Shown: positions 1 through 10,644 of the stretch, in pieces
Position numbering within the stretch: the stretch's first letter is position 1
Layout of the letters: each line of letters begins with the position of its first letter
The notes under the pieces: generated by a model
What the model saw: the letters and a program-made list of their open reading frames with translations, nothing else
Database searches by the model: none
What the model was told of the DNA's origin: nothing
Position numbers and translations under genes: made by a program
Source of the DNA: Pseudobdellovibrionaceae bacterium
GTDB taxonomy: Bacteria; Bdellovibrionota; UBA1018; UBA6935
Direction of reading: 5' to 3'
Length of the DNA stretch: 42,298 nt
Assembly (NCBI GenBank): GCA_002722705.1
Contig: PBMP01000002.1
Span: 1 to 42,298, forward strand

Positions 1-1
1 G

Positions 2-3000
2 GATATTCCAAGAACAAAAATGGATTCACCTCGAAGAACTTCAGCTCTTGTTGATGCAAGAAGAGTGAGGAGGGTTCGATCTACAGAAACTCCAACACAG
101 ACTTATGCGCGACAGCACTTTCAGAGAAATCAAGGGGAGTTTCAGCCTTTAGAAGGAAAAACAAGAGAACTTGCTGAGTCGGTTTATAATACTGAAACAC
201 TTCCTGTACAACCACCTGTTGTTTCGCATCGATACTATCAGTGGACAAACGAGGCTCTCGTACTGAGGGCGGAAAATATTTACAAGAAAACAAGAAATGG
301 AAAACCGTTTACAGCAAAACAACAAAGACTTTTTATAGAAGCTCATGAGTATGGAAGAGGAGGATATGGAAAATACACTCCTTCTGAAATTAAACGCAAA
401 CGAGAGTTAATGGCAGAGGCTTTTCCAGATCCTAAAGATAGAGACTTCATCAATCGTATGGTGAGAGAAGGATATGTAGGTTCAGCATCATCAACTCCTC
501 CAGGGGGGTACCCTCGAATTTCTTCAATGCCAAGAGTCACTCCTGAACTTCCTGTTCAAGTAACGAGACCTAAGATTAGTTATCCAATAAGTGCTCCCGG
601 AAATATGATCTTGAGTCCTTATGGAACCGTTGATCAGCTCTTTAATGGATTAGCAAAAGCTGAAGGACGAAGCGCAGTTCAAAATATTAGAGCGCCCAAA
701 GTTGCTTCATTGACTTTACAAGATGGTCGATTTGAATCCGTTTTAGTTCTCGGTAATAATCCAGATGGAACGATTAAAACTTTAAGAAAACTTCCTCAAT
801 CAAAGTGGAAATTAGAAAATTTTCCTGAACATTTTTTCTTAGAAGGTACTTCTGGAAAAATACAATTTGATCCTGATGCGCTTGCTACTAGTCGAGGTCA
901 GGTTCTCATTCAAAATTCTTTTGAGTTTCATGGTCTTGATGTTTTTAAACGAGGCGAAACTTCGATAAATGAAGCTGTTGGAAAAGTTGGTTATATCGGG
1001 ATGGGGGAAAACCATTATCAGAAAGTACTTATTGTAGGTACTTCTAAAGATGGTAAAAAAATAAAGTATTTATCTTATCAGTATCCCAACTGGGGTGTTG
1101 TAGAGTCAGATATTGGTTATTTTTCAAGTGGGAAATTTTTAGACTCTGTTTCAGCGAATTCTCCTGTTGAAATTCCTCCTCAAGTGGGAAATCCAGGGAT
1201 AAAACCTCTCTCTCAAAGAAGACCTGTTTTACCACAAAGAGGAAACAGCATTCCTCCAAGAGCAGGAGAAATAAAACCTCCATCTTCTCGCTCTGGTTCA
1301 CTTTTTAAACCACCTGAATCAAGGCCATTAACTCCACGTCAAACTCCAATTGTACGAGGAAGACCTTCAGGAGAGGGGCCTCAGAGAATTCCAGGTGTAA
1401 GCGAAGTAAGAGATTCTAATGTTCCGATTTCAAGACGAGGATCTGTTTTAAATCGATCACAAAATCAATCTGTCAGTTTAGGTTCTGTTCGAGGAAATCA
1501 TGTGCCTCCTACTCAAGGAGAAATCAAAAGTTCATCTGGAAAATTCGACTCTTCATTAACTACAAAGCCGGTTCAAAAGAGGGTTAAGGTTCGTACCAAT
1601 CGTCCAGACTCAAAACCTAAAGTGAGTGGTGAAATTAAACACAATGATTCCATTGAAGCGAATGTAAAAAAAGCAGTAGGTCAGGAATTTCAATCACGAT
1701 TTCAGAATGTAAATGGAACAGAGGTAGATCAACTCAGTGTCTACTTTAAAAGTCAAATCGATGATTCGTCACGTCTTAGTATGGTTGATGGAAGTAATGG
1801 TGGAATTCAACCAGGAGTAATGGAAAGGCGAGGGTTTACTCAAGCCAATATTATTCGATTTTATGATCCGAGTTCAAAAACATATCGATTTAAATTGTCT
1901 TCAAATAGTAAAATAAAAGACAAAAACCTAAACAACCTTGTACAACAATTTTTAAAAGAACTAAATGAGGAAGGTGTACCAAGTGTTCCTAAAACTTACC
2001 CTTTCGGAAAAACTGGAGAAACTTTAAGAATTACAGGAATTCATGGAGGAACAGTTGAAATTGATTTGAGTAAAATACCTGTGAAAGATCCAGTTGAAAC
2101 TCCAGGGTATGCTTGGGATGGATTTCAAAGAAAACTTGGTGTCGAACGTTTAATAAAAAGAGAACTTACTGCAAAAGAGTATCAGGGGTTGATAGAAGCT
2201 CATGAAGTTCCTGGTAAGGGTTTTTGGAAATACACCCCGAGCCAATTAGCTAAAAAAAGAATAATTTTAGAGAGAGTAGGTTTTAATCGACGAGAAATAC
2301 TACTCATTATGAGAAAAGGGTACGCAGGAAAGTCTTTAAATATCCCGCAAAAAATTCTTTTAAATCAAAATAAAAAACATTTAATTGAAAAAATATCTGA
2401 AGTGAAAAAAAGCTCTTTTAGAAACTCGGTCGAGAGTAATCAAAAACGAGTTTTACGTAGTGATTCGGTTTCTCAGTTTGATCAGGCAGTTCCTATGTCT
2501 TCCCCAGAAGCTTATACTGTTAGTCGAGTTGAATTTGGGGTGAATAGAAATTTGACCCGTCATTTAGAGATCACTTCGCCTAACGCTTCCTCTCCTCAGA
2601 AAGTAGCGATTGATCGATATGTTTCTAAAGGTGACTCCAAGCAGGTATGGTACCGTGTGAATTCGACTGATCCAGAAATGAAAGTTTTAGAGTTTGAATT
2701 AAACCGAGGAAAAGAACCCCCGCCTTGGTTTAACTCTCAACGTAAACGTTTTCCTACTTGGGATTTTAGAAAATATTCGTGGAAAGATGAAGAGATTCTT
2801 TATTCTGCTCAAAAAGAGCTGGGAAGGGATTTGAGTTCTAATGAGGCTCATGCTTTATTGGTTGCTCACCACATCGGTGATTCGAGACCTGGAGCAGGAC
2901 TTTTTAATTATCAGCCAGATGAAATTATTGAAAAAACTAGAGTTTTAAAGGACGCAGGATTTAGTAAGGAAGAACGTCAGTTTTTACTTGATAAAGGTTT

Positions 3001-3778
3001 TGCCGGAAAATCTCAAGTGACAGATACGAGTGTTCAAGTGATTGATACTTCAATGTCATCTGTAAGTGCATTTAGACCATTGAGTATTAGTAACTACTGT
3101 GAATCTTGTCCAAAAAGGATTCAGCTTCTTTCGGCAAATGATTCTCATTATTTAGATCACTTTCCTATACGCGGAAAAGTTGAACATATAGGAGATGCTT
3201 TAAAATATTCAAGAGAGGGAAAATCAACCTCTCTTTTTCCTGAAGGGATTAATCCCTCAGACATCGTAAACCAAGGAATGCTAGAAGATCATTGGGTTCC
3301 GGATTCTAAGTTACAAAAATTATTTATGGAAGCAAAAGCTCAAGGTAGGAATTTAGATGATTTTTTTTTAGAACAGTCAAAAAAAGACAATCTTGGATTA
3401 AAAGAATGGTGTCAATTAAATGGAATTAATTGCGAAACTATGGCTTTTGAAACAGATGTAAAAATTAATCATCCAAAATATCCAGGGAATTATAAATTTA
3501 GAGTAGTGATTTGTAGAATGGAAAAGTGTGCTCCAGCCCCTGGTCAGAAAAAAATTCCAAGAAAAGGGGATATTGTTTCTTTAATTCCAGTGTGTGGTCC
3601 CGGGGTATTGCAGATCCCACCTCGTCATCGAATAGAGGAATACGTTGAAAAAAGAAATCATCGTATTGTTTCTGGAGACTTTGGTACTCGAAAAGCAAAG
3701 ATAAAGAAAAAGAAATGTAAAAAAGTAGGAATGATCTATTTTAAAAACGCAAAAGTTCAAATTGTATTTTTTGCTTAA
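2..3778 (+). CDS. Large modular repeat protein with cysteine-rich C-terminal domain (5' end outside window)
   Basis: The reading frame is open from the first bases of the window, and the first ATG (position 20) has no ribosome binding site, so the gene very probably begins upstream. Numbering from that Met, an ~80-residue module occurs three times, at about 72-158, 696-773 and 914-999. Each copy carries a core of the form (L/F)(I/L)xAHE/H..G..(G)xxxY(T/Q)P followed by an Arg/Lys-rich helix, a GF..(E/D)...(L/I) helix and a closing G(Y/F)(A/V)G. Residues 227-380 contain two related beta-type segments. Residues 380-560 are a Pro/Ser/Arg-rich linker. All eight cysteines lie in the last ~226 residues (CxxC near 1028), which suggests a disulfide-bonded exported domain. 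The function is unknown. A secreted effector or polymorphic-toxin-like protein is an inference only. There is no same-strand immunity-type gene behind it; the next gene is convergent. Confidence 0.8.
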   Translation, partial: DIPRTKMDSPRRTSALVDARRVRRVRSTETPTQTYARQHFQRNQGEFQPLEGKTRELAESVYNTETLPVQPPVVSHRYYQWTNEALVLRAENIYKKTRNGKPFTAKQQRLFIEAHEYGRGGYGKYTPSEIKRKRELMAEAFPDPKDRDFINRMVREGYVGSASSTPPGGYPRISSMPRVTPELPVQVTRPKISYPISAPGNMILSPYGTVDQLFNGLAKAEGRSAVQNIRAPKVASLTLQDGRFESVLVLGNNPDGTIKTLRKLPQSKWKLENFPEHFFLEGTSGKIQFDPDALATSRGQVLIQNSFEFHGLDVFKRGETSINEAVGKVGYIGMGENHYQKVLIVGTSKDGKKIKYLSYQYPNWGVVESDIGYFSSGKFLDSVSANSPVEIPPQVGNPGIKPLSQRRPVLPQRGNSIPPRAGEIKPPSSRSGSLFKPPESRPLTPRQTPIVRGRPSGEGPQRIPGVSEVRDSNVPISRRGSVLNRSQNQSVSLGSVRGNHVPPTQGEIKSSSGKFDSSLTTKPVQKRVKVRTNRPDSKPKVSGEIKHNDSIEANVKKAVGQEFQSRFQNVNGTEVDQLSVYFKSQIDDSSRLSMVDGSNGGIQPGVMERRGFTQANIIRFYDPSSKTYRFKLSSNSKIKDKNLNNLVQQFLKELNEEGVPSVPKTYPFGKTGETLRITGIHGGTVEIDLSKIPVKDPVETPGYAWDGFQRKLGVERLIKRELTAKEYQGLIEAHEVPGKGFWKYTPSQLAKKRIILERVGFNRREILLIMRKGYAGKSLNIPQKILLNQNKKHLIEKISEVKKSSFRNSVESNQKRVLRSDSVSQFDQAVPMSSPEAYTVSRVEFGVNRNLTRHLEITSPNASSPQKVAIDRYVSKGDSKQVWYRVNSTDPEMKVLEFELNRGKEPPPWFNSQRKRFPTWDFRKYSWKDEEILYSAQKELGRDLSSNEAHALLVAHHIGDSRPGAGLFNYQPDEIIEKTRVLKDAGFSKEERQFLLDKGFAGKSQVTDTSVQVIDTSMSSVSAFRPLSISNYCESCPKRIQLLSANDSHYLDHFPIRGKVEHIGDALKYSREGKSTSLFPEGINPSDIVNQGMLEDHWVPDSKLQKLFMEAKAQGRNLDDFFLEQSKKDNLGLKEWCQLNGINCETMAFETDVKINHPKYPGNYKFRVVICRMEKCAPAPGQKKIPRKGDIVSLIPVCGPGVLQIPPRHRIEEYVEKRNHRIVSGDFGTRKAKIKKKKCKKVGMIYFKNAKVQIVFFA

Positions 3779-3798
3779 AAAAATATAGAAATTAAATT

Positions 3799-4863
3799 TT
3801 ATTTTATGTTTTCTTCAGTTTCTTTTAATTTTCTTTTTAGTTCTTCGATTTGTTTCATTCTTTGTTCAAATTTTGATTTAGAAAAATCATTTTTTTTAAG
3901 GTCTTCCATAAAGCGATCTAGTTTTTTATCGTACTCATTAGAAATATAACGATGAATTTGAGTAGTCTGAACTTCTGGGGTTTCTTGTATTACAGAATCC
4001 GAATCTTTTGTGAGTTCTGCTAACGTCTGAGCAGTGACTGGTCTTACTTTACTTGAATACCCCCACTGACCTTGGTCAAATTTTTTATGAAGTTCATTTG
4101 TCCATGTAAGACAATTAAATGTTGGTTTTTGTTTCCAAAGAGTTGTTTTTCTTTTACTTTTTGGCTTTTTTAACCCTGTATCTAATGAAATCTTTTCTTC
4201 CCAAACAGGTTCGTCTAGGAGTCGATAAATAAAGTTTAATGAGAGTGAGTGTCGAAATAAACCTGGCGTAAAATGAGCAAAAGTGGTTTTTCTTTCTTCT
4301 TCAAAATTGATTTGAGCAAAAACTTTGGATTCGTCTTTTCTTAGAGGAGAAATTTCTTCTGAGACTTCAAGGATACCCATAGCAGCGGAAGGAGAATTTA
4401 CGAGTTGAAAGCCAAGAGTGCTGAGTTCTTCTGCAATTATTTTAGAAAGATGAGAGGATGAACTTAATCCGTTGCTCACATGGATTCTACAAGCTTTTGG
4501 ATACTCATGAAATGGTTCTTTGGGGGTGTTTTTTGTTCTCATTCCAAGGGCTGATTTTAGGAGAAGCCATGCTTCCAATGTTCGTCTTTCTTTTGAGCTG
4601 AGGAATGCTTCTGTTTTTCTTGCTTTTTTGGTTTGTTGTCTGAGGTATTTTTTTAGGGCCCGAATTTCACTTTTAGAGAGAGATTTTAGTTCGATGAGTA
4701 ATTGGTCTTTTAATGCAAAGATTCTTTCTTCGGTGCTTCCATGTTGTCTTTCATAAAGAATCAAGGTCGCTAAATTTTCGATTTCACCATATTCGTTTTG
4801 AGAAGGAAGACTGAATGCTGAATGAGCATTAAAAAGAAGAGCGAGTACAATTATTTTTAACAT
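3799..4863 (-). CDS. Secreted hypothetical protein
   Basis: This encodes 354 residues starting with a signal peptide (hydrophobic IIVLALLF, likely cleavage after HSAFS). The mature part has a charged helical region rich in Lys/Glu/Arg at about 40-105. A central mixed segment follows, with a CRIHVSNGL motif near 125. The last ~60 residues are strongly charged and likely coiled coil, ending in repeated K/E. No catalytic motif is recognised. The stop lies 20 bases from the end of the convergent giant gene, and no clear terminator separates them. The next minus-strand feature upstream is tRNA-Phe, so this gene probably has its own promoter in the ~70-base gap, though none is obvious. It is a periplasmic or outer-membrane-associated protein of unknown role. 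Confidence 0.75.
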   Translation of the reverse strand: MLKIIVLALLFNAHSAFSLPSQNEYGEIENLATLILYERQHGSTEERIFALKDQLLIELKSLSKSEIRALKKYLRQQTKKARKTEAFLSSKERRTLEAWLLLKSALGMRTKNTPKEPFHEYPKACRIHVSNGLSSSSHLSKIIAEELSTLGFQLVNSPSAAMGILEVSEEISPLRKDESKVFAQINFEEERKTTFAHFTPGLFRHSLSLNFIYRLLDEPVWEEKISLDTGLKKPKSKRKTTLWKQKPTFNCLTWTNELHKKFDQGQWGYSSKVRPVTAQTLAELTKDSDSVIQETPEVQTTQIHRYISNEYDKKLDRFMEDLKKNDFSKSKFEQRMKQIEELKRKLKETEENIK

Positions 4864-4930
4864 GACGCGAAAAATAAATTATCATAGTCTATAAATCAAG
4901 AATTAAATGCTGTGGAAGTGCTTAAACAAA

Positions 4931-5006
4931 TGGTGGGATGGGACGGAATCGAACCGCCGACACGCGCCTTTTCAGGGCGCTGCTCTACCGACTGAGCTAC
5001 CATCCC
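4931..5006 (-). tRNA. tRNA-Phe (GAA)
   Basis: The minus strand folds into a complete 76-nt cloverleaf. The acceptor stem is GGGATGG/CCATCCC and the D arm is GCTC/GAGC. The anticodon stem is GCGCC/GGCGC with loop CTGAAAA, giving anticodon GAA. The T arm is GGCGG-TTCGATT-CCGTC, and CCA is encoded at the 3' end. It stands alone between two secreted-protein genes on the same strand. Confidence 0.97.
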
Positions 5007-5061
5007 ACAATTCGTTAGGTATGCCCTAGTGACTATTCTGTTATCAAAAAAAACGCAATGC

Positions 5062-5619
5062 TTATCTTTTAGAAACTTTGAGAGGATCCGGAGGAAGAGG
5101 GAGATTTTGTTGTTCAAGGTCATGATAGATCTTTTTTAATTCTGATAGTTTATGAATACGGTAATCATATGCACGACCGTGCTTCTTCAGTAGCTTTTTT
5201 ACCCATTCGAGTCGAACCACAATAGAATCAACATGTTGTAAAGGAACCACGTCAAATTGGTATCTTTTTGGAGCTAAATCTCGGTAGATCGGAGTATTTT
5301 TGTGAATAGTGGGTGATACTTGATGCCTTTTTGGGGTTGGTTTTTTCTGAGTGAGTGTAAATTTTTTCTTTTTTGAAATTTGCGTTTTCACTCCTTTTTT
5401 CTTTGATCTTAAAGGTTTGGACGCATGAGTTTGGGGAAGGAGTTCTTGTTCCAGTTGTTTAGAAATGTTTTGGCTTTCAACTGGAATGGGTGTGGTGGTC
5501 ATTTCCAGGTGAACGCTTGATGAATCGGTTGCAGAATAAGTCTCCCCGATGGCCCCATAGGAAATCGAGGCATTAGTAATAAAAATTAATAATATTAAGT
5601 AATTAACCTGATTTTTCAT
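5062..5619 (-). CDS. Small secreted hypothetical protein with Lys-rich linker
   Basis: This encodes 185 residues with a signal peptide (NYLILLIFITNASISYG, likely cleavage before AIGE). Positions ~70-110 form a very basic, Lys-rich low-complexity stretch. A C-terminal ~75-residue portion with predicted helices follows (motifs YRDLAPKRYQFDVVPL and VRLEWVKKLLKKHGRAYDYRIHKL, given here in parts of one continuous segment). The arrangement resembles a tethered periplasmic or envelope-binding domain, but no family is recognised. The start is supported by a purine-rich stretch (GGGGGTTTAGA) just before the ATG. Upstream it faces groES divergently, with a 275-base shared intergenic region that holds a palindrome at 5704-5727. 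Confidence 0.7.
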   Translation of the reverse strand: MKNQVNYLILLIFITNASISYGAIGETYSATDSSSVHLEMTTTPIPVESQNISKQLEQELLPQTHASKPLRSKKKGVKTQISKKKKFTLTQKKPTPKRHQVSPTIHKNTPIYRDLAPKRYQFDVVPLQHVDSIVVRLEWVKKLLKKHGRAYDYRIHKLSELKKIYHDLEQQNLPLPPDPLKVSKR

Positions 5620-5703
5620 TCTAAACCCCCGAATTACCTTTGGGGTATCTGTCTTGGGTTATTTTGTCAAACATTCTTCTTTCTTCATTGAAAAAAATAA
5701 TGC

Positions 5704-5727
5704 AAAGCGTTAATATATTGGCGCTTT
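5704..5727. promoter_or_regulatory. Candidate operator palindrome between secreted gene and groES
   Basis: This is a 24-base interrupted palindrome: AAAGCG and CGCTTT arms with an AT-rich, largely self-complementary centre (AATA/TATT), mismatched only at two T-G positions. It lies 168 bases before groES and 85 bases upstream of the divergent gene's start. It does not match the CIRCE element (TTAGCACTC-N9-GAGTGCTAA) that HrcA binds, and I found no CIRCE in the 5620-5894 gap. A regulatory role is inferred from symmetry and location only. I could not place a confident groES promoter in this gap. Confidence 0.3.
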
Positions 5728-5894
5728 ATGGGGGACTGGATTAGAAAGTTTAAAAAAAAATTGATGGCTGGGTGATTGACATTGAGGTAGTCATGGCCAA
5801 CATGAGTTTTGAAATTTTTTAAAAATGTTTCTGGGAGTTTCTCAGAGTAATTATCTGGATGATCGATTTGGTTGTCCAATGAACGGAGGAAAAA

Positions 5895-6185
5895 ATGGAA
5901 GTCAGACCTTTGCATGATCGAGTATTGGTGCAACGAACTGCAGAAGAAACAAAGTCTGCGGGAGGAATTATTATTCCTGATACTGCGAAAGAAAAACCTA
6001 TTCAGGGTCAAATTATTGCAGTTGGAACGGGAAGAGTTGCTGAAGATGGAAGCGTTCGTCCGTTGGCTGTACAAAAAGGAGATAAAGTTCTTTTTGGAAA
6101 ATATGCTGGAACTGAAATCAAAATTGATGGCAATGAGTATTTGATGATGCGAGAAGATGACATTCTTGGTGTCGTAAGTAAATAA
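5895..6185 (+). CDS. groES: Co-chaperonin GroES
   Basis: This encodes 96 residues, the normal GroES length. It opens with [14 protein letters not shown], has the mobile-loop segment [18 protein letters not shown] at about 17-34, and the conserved core [16 protein letters not shown](M)MREDDILGV near the C-terminus. It forms the heptameric lid that caps GroEL during ATP-driven folding in the cytoplasm. The start has a strong ribosome binding site (CGGAGG, 6 bases before ATG). groEL follows after 17 bases, so the two are one operon. Nothing is missing or unusual in the protein. Confidence 0.98.
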   Translation: MEVRPLHDRVLVQRTAEETKSAGGIIIPDTAKEKPIQGQIIAVGTGRVAEDGSVRPLAVQKGDKVLFGKYAGTEIKIDGNEYLMMREDDILGVVSK

Positions 6186-6196
6186 AAGAGGAGTAG

Positions 6197-7864
<1,668 letters not shown>

Positions 7865-7900
7865 TTCTCCCATGACTTATCAAAAGATCCATTTTTTGAT

Positions 7901-7936
7901 AACCCCGGTCTGTTTTACAGTCCGGGGTTTTTTTTT
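7901..7936 (+). terminator. Rho-independent terminator of groESL
   Basis: The inverted repeat AACCCCGG/CCGGGGTT is extended inward by CTGT/ACAG around a TTT loop, and is followed by an unbroken run of nine T residues. It lies 36 bases after the groEL stop and just before hslO, so hslO should need its own start of transcription. Confidence 0.93.
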
Positions 7937-7962
7937 AATTAAAAAATGATAGTGTGCATTGC

Positions 7963-8838
7963 ATGACTTCATATTCTTCTCAATGTATAAAAGCGCTAAA
8001 CTCTGATGGAACAATTCGAGCAGTTGGACTGCAAGCGACGGAATTGGTAAATGAGGTTGCTATTCGACATGGACTTGTAGGTGAGTATGCCAAGCGTTTA
8101 GGAGAAGCACTGATCGGTGGGCTCATGTTGTCCACTTATATGAAAAAAGGTAACCGCGTGAATCTTAATATAAAAACAACGCAAGGACCTGTGGGACAGA
8201 TTTTCGTAGATGCAACTCCTGATGGAAATGTCAGAGGATATATCGTTAAAGGTGATGGCCAAGAACCCGTTAAAGAAGGACTTGGTCCTTGGGGAGAAGG
8301 TATTCTTTCAGTTCTTCGATCAAAGGACGTAGAGCAAAAAGAACCTTTTATTGGTACAGTCCCGTTGATTACTGGACATTTTGCAAAAGATCTTACTTTT
8401 TATTGGCATCAGAGTGAACAAGTTCCATCAGCAGTAGGACTTCATATAGAGGTCTCTGAAAATCCAGAACGTCCGATTAAATCTGCGGGAGGGTTTTTAA
8501 TGCAGGCTCTTCCGGGTGCAAATGAGGACGTACTCAAAGATTTAGAGCAACATATTGATAATTTTGGAGATATAGCGCTTGAGATGGCAGAAAACTCAAA
8601 CCCCAAAGAGCTTTTGCCTTATATTTTTAAGGATACGGGTTATTCTCTCTTGGAAGAAACTCCTTTGACTTCTATTTGTTCCTGTTCCATTGAAAAAGTT
8701 TCTCGTGCGTTTTCATTACTCCCGATGAAAGATATTGATGAAATGATTCAGAATAAAGAATCACCTGAGACCAAGTGTGAATTTTGTGGAACACTGTATC
8801 AGCTGTCTTTAGAAGATCTTAAAAAAATTAAATCTTAG
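7963..8838 (+). CDS. hslO: Redox-regulated chaperone Hsp33
   Basis: This encodes 291 residues from ATG 7963, which I prefer over an in-frame GTG nine bases upstream; neither has a good ribosome binding site. The N-terminal holdase domain shows the family features AIRHGLVGEYAKRLGEALIGGLML and GDGQEPVKEGLG. The C-terminal zinc switch is intact: CSC at 239-241 and CEFC at 272-275, the CxC...CxxC pattern. In this family the cysteines bind zinc when reduced; oxidation releases zinc, forms disulfides and activates the ATP-independent holdase in the cytoplasm. Its position directly behind groESL makes a small stress-response block, but the terminator between them argues for separate transcription. 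Confidence 0.95.
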   Translation: MTSYSSQCIKALNSDGTIRAVGLQATELVNEVAIRHGLVGEYAKRLGEALIGGLMLSTYMKKGNRVNLNIKTTQGPVGQIFVDATPDGNVRGYIVKGDGQEPVKEGLGPWGEGILSVLRSKDVEQKEPFIGTVPLITGHFAKDLTFYWHQSEQVPSAVGLHIEVSENPERPIKSAGGFLMQALPGANEDVLKDLEQHIDNFGDIALEMAENSNPKELLPYIFKDTGYSLLEETPLTSICSCSIEKVSRAFSLLPMKDIDEMIQNKESPETKCEFCGTLYQLSLEDLKKIKS

Positions 8839-8882
8839 TTCTCAAGGTTGTCATTTGATCTTATTTTTACTTATATAGTGAG

Positions 8883-9899
8883 ATGTACTTTTTTTTCTTC
8901 TCTGCATTAATTTCATTCTATTTTAATAATGCTTTGGCTCAGCCCATTGGTCGACTTTGTCTTCATCCAGATCGTTCAATTCAGTCTGTTCGTCTTTTAG
9001 ACTTTATTGAGTCTAAAGTCGCTGTTTATATGGCGCCGGATTGTAAAAAAGCTTATTCTTACTTTCAAAAAAAAGTTAAAAATTTGAGTATAAAAAAAGA
9101 ATATTTTCGATTGAATAAAGTTTTAGAAGGTCAGTTTAGATCAGACTCATTTAGTGAACTCAATGTGATTTCTTCAAAAAAAATCAAGACCCATCTTTCT
9201 TTGATGAATCGATGTTCATGGTTTGAACTTGCTCGATTTGATGAAAATAAAAAAACATTTTCTTTTCATTCTTTATATCAAAAATTACCACCATCGGATC
9301 AAATGGGGGTTTGGACTCACCTTGCTTTAGAGATGCTTTCAAAAACAACTCAAAAAAAAATAAATCAAAGAAGATTGCGTGAGGTCAATGCGTTTTTAAT
9401 GAGTGATCATCCCGGAAATATCAATTTTTTAGAAAATAAAATAAAAAAATGGTTAATTGGAAATATCTCTTATCCAAGAGTGAGAAATAGAACTGATTCA
9501 AAATACTTATTAAAGATAGATTTTGTTTCTCTTGGAGTGAAAAATAGAGAAGATGCAGTTTTTGAGGTTACAATACAAAATAGGCAAAAATTATTAAAGA
9601 AAGTTCCATTGTTATGGAAGAGTAGGTACCGAGCATCGATTCCACTTGAAAGCTTTTCACCTGAAGATTTTGATTTTTTAAAGGTGAAGATAAAGAAAGT
9701 GAGAAGTTTTTTTCAAGAAAATATGTTTCGAGTACAACTATCAAGTGTGGAGTCTAGTCCAGATGTAAAAGATATATATGTTGATTTGGATAAAAAAAAT
9801 CCGGGGATGGCTGAGTTTTTTGTAGAAACGGGGCCAGATAAACCTTCTTGCCTTACACAATCTTGTGGTTTTTTTTGTGGTGAGGAATCCAGAAATTAA
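8883..9899 (+). CDS. Secreted hypothetical protein
   Basis: This encodes 338 residues with a signal peptide (MYFFFFSALISFYFNNALA, cleavage likely before QPIG). The mature protein is very Lys/Phe rich and has cysteines near both ends, including CLTQSCGFFC close to the C-terminus. That pattern suggests disulfides in the periplasm or outside the cell. Residues ~195-300 look beta-rich (alternating hydrophobic/charged, e.g. YLLKIDFVSLGVKNREDAVF). No known family was recognised. The gene ends convergently, overlapping by four bases the barrel-protein gene on the other strand. Its start is 44 bases after hslO with no clear terminator, so read-through from hslO is possible. Confidence 0.7.
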   Translation: MYFFFFSALISFYFNNALAQPIGRLCLHPDRSIQSVRLLDFIESKVAVYMAPDCKKAYSYFQKKVKNLSIKKEYFRLNKVLEGQFRSDSFSELNVISSKKIKTHLSLMNRCSWFELARFDENKKTFSFHSLYQKLPPSDQMGVWTHLALEMLSKTTQKKINQRRLREVNAFLMSDHPGNINFLENKIKKWLIGNISYPRVRNRTDSKYLLKIDFVSLGVKNREDAVFEVTIQNRQKLLKKVPLLWKSRYRASIPLESFSPEDFDFLKVKIKKVRSFFQENMFRVQLSSVESSPDVKDIYVDLDKKNPGMAEFFVETGPDKPSCLTQSCGFFCGEESRN

Positions 9900-10582
9900 A
9901 AACTGGTTCCTGCGTGAAGAAGAAAGCTTGTGTAGCTTCCCCCCACATCTTGAACAATTCCTGTAGCAGATTCTCTTTCTCCTCCAAAAATATCGTGAAA
10001 TGTTAATGAAGTACCAAAGAAAAGTTGGTCTGTTAGGTTTAGGGTGACTCCGGGTCCAAGGTGGAGCCCAAAAAGAATAGGAGCCATAGTTGCATTTTTT
10101 GAGATCTGATAGCTTGGGCGATAAAAACCTAAGCCAAAACTGACGTATGGAATAATTTTATCAAACCATGCTAGATTAGCTCTGACTCCAGATTTCCAAG
10201 ACAACATTGAAAAGTCACCATCGGTGTGTGAGGAGTAACCAATAGAAGTATCGAATCCAAAGATATCACTGACACCGTAAGTATAATGAAGCTGAAGACC
10301 TAAGTTGTCTGCATAAGACTCAGCCAGATCTCCCATCAGAAAAACCTGGCCGATATCTAAAGAAGCATTATGAGAGCCTGGAGAAAACGGAGAAGAGTCT
10401 CTTTTTAAAAGAGATTTTCTTACTCGAGACGAATCCTTTTGAATATACTGTGGTTGCTGTTGTACCGCAGACCATGTGGGCTTTTTACTCCAGGTACTCC
10501 CTTGTGCTTTTGCACTTTGAATACCGAGAATAGAAAACCCAATGATCACCAAGCTAAATAATAAAAACTCGACTCGCTTCAT
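9896..10582 (-). CDS. Outer-membrane beta-barrel protein
   Basis: This encodes 228 residues from the ATG at 10582. A longer frame exists upstream but would put 70 non-secretory residues before the signal peptide, so I chose the internal Met that begins MKRVEFLLFSLVIIGF and cleaves after QSAKA. The mature protein starts with a ~45-residue polar segment. Eight or so amphipathic beta strands with aromatic girdles follow (LQLHYTYGV, DTSIGYSS, YVSFGLGFYRPSY), and it ends with the C-terminal Phe typical of BAM substrates (HAGTSF). The size fits an OmpA/OmpW-like eight-stranded barrel. The ligand is unknown. A strong hairpin lies 63 bases upstream of the start. Confidence 0.75.
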   Translation of the reverse strand: MKRVEFLLFSLVIIGFSILGIQSAKAQGSTWSKKPTWSAVQQQPQYIQKDSSRVRKSLLKRDSSPFSPGSHNASLDIGQVFLMGDLAESYADNLGLQLHYTYGVSDIFGFDTSIGYSSHTDGDFSMLSWKSGVRANLAWFDKIIPYVSFGLGFYRPSYQISKNATMAPILFGLHLGPGVTLNLTDQLFFGTSLTFHDIFGGERESATGIVQDVGGSYTSFLLHAGTSF

Positions 10583-10644
10583 TAATTTCTCATCCCGACT
10601 TGATAAATACATGAATAACACTTTCATCCCGTATTTATTGTAGC

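Noticed and set aside
4896-5123. Short open frame across tRNA-Phe
   Set aside because: It is the tRNA itself read as protein (AQSVEQ-type translation); the same happens at 24700-24885 with tRNA-Ala.
5620-5894. Possible CIRCE element or sigma-32 promoter before groES
   Set aside because: No TTAGCACTC-type half-sites occur; TTGACA at 5776 has no acceptable -10 box at 16-18 bases.
8839-8882. Terminator between hslO and the next gene
   Set aside because: No stem-loop with a T run could be found in the 44-base gap.
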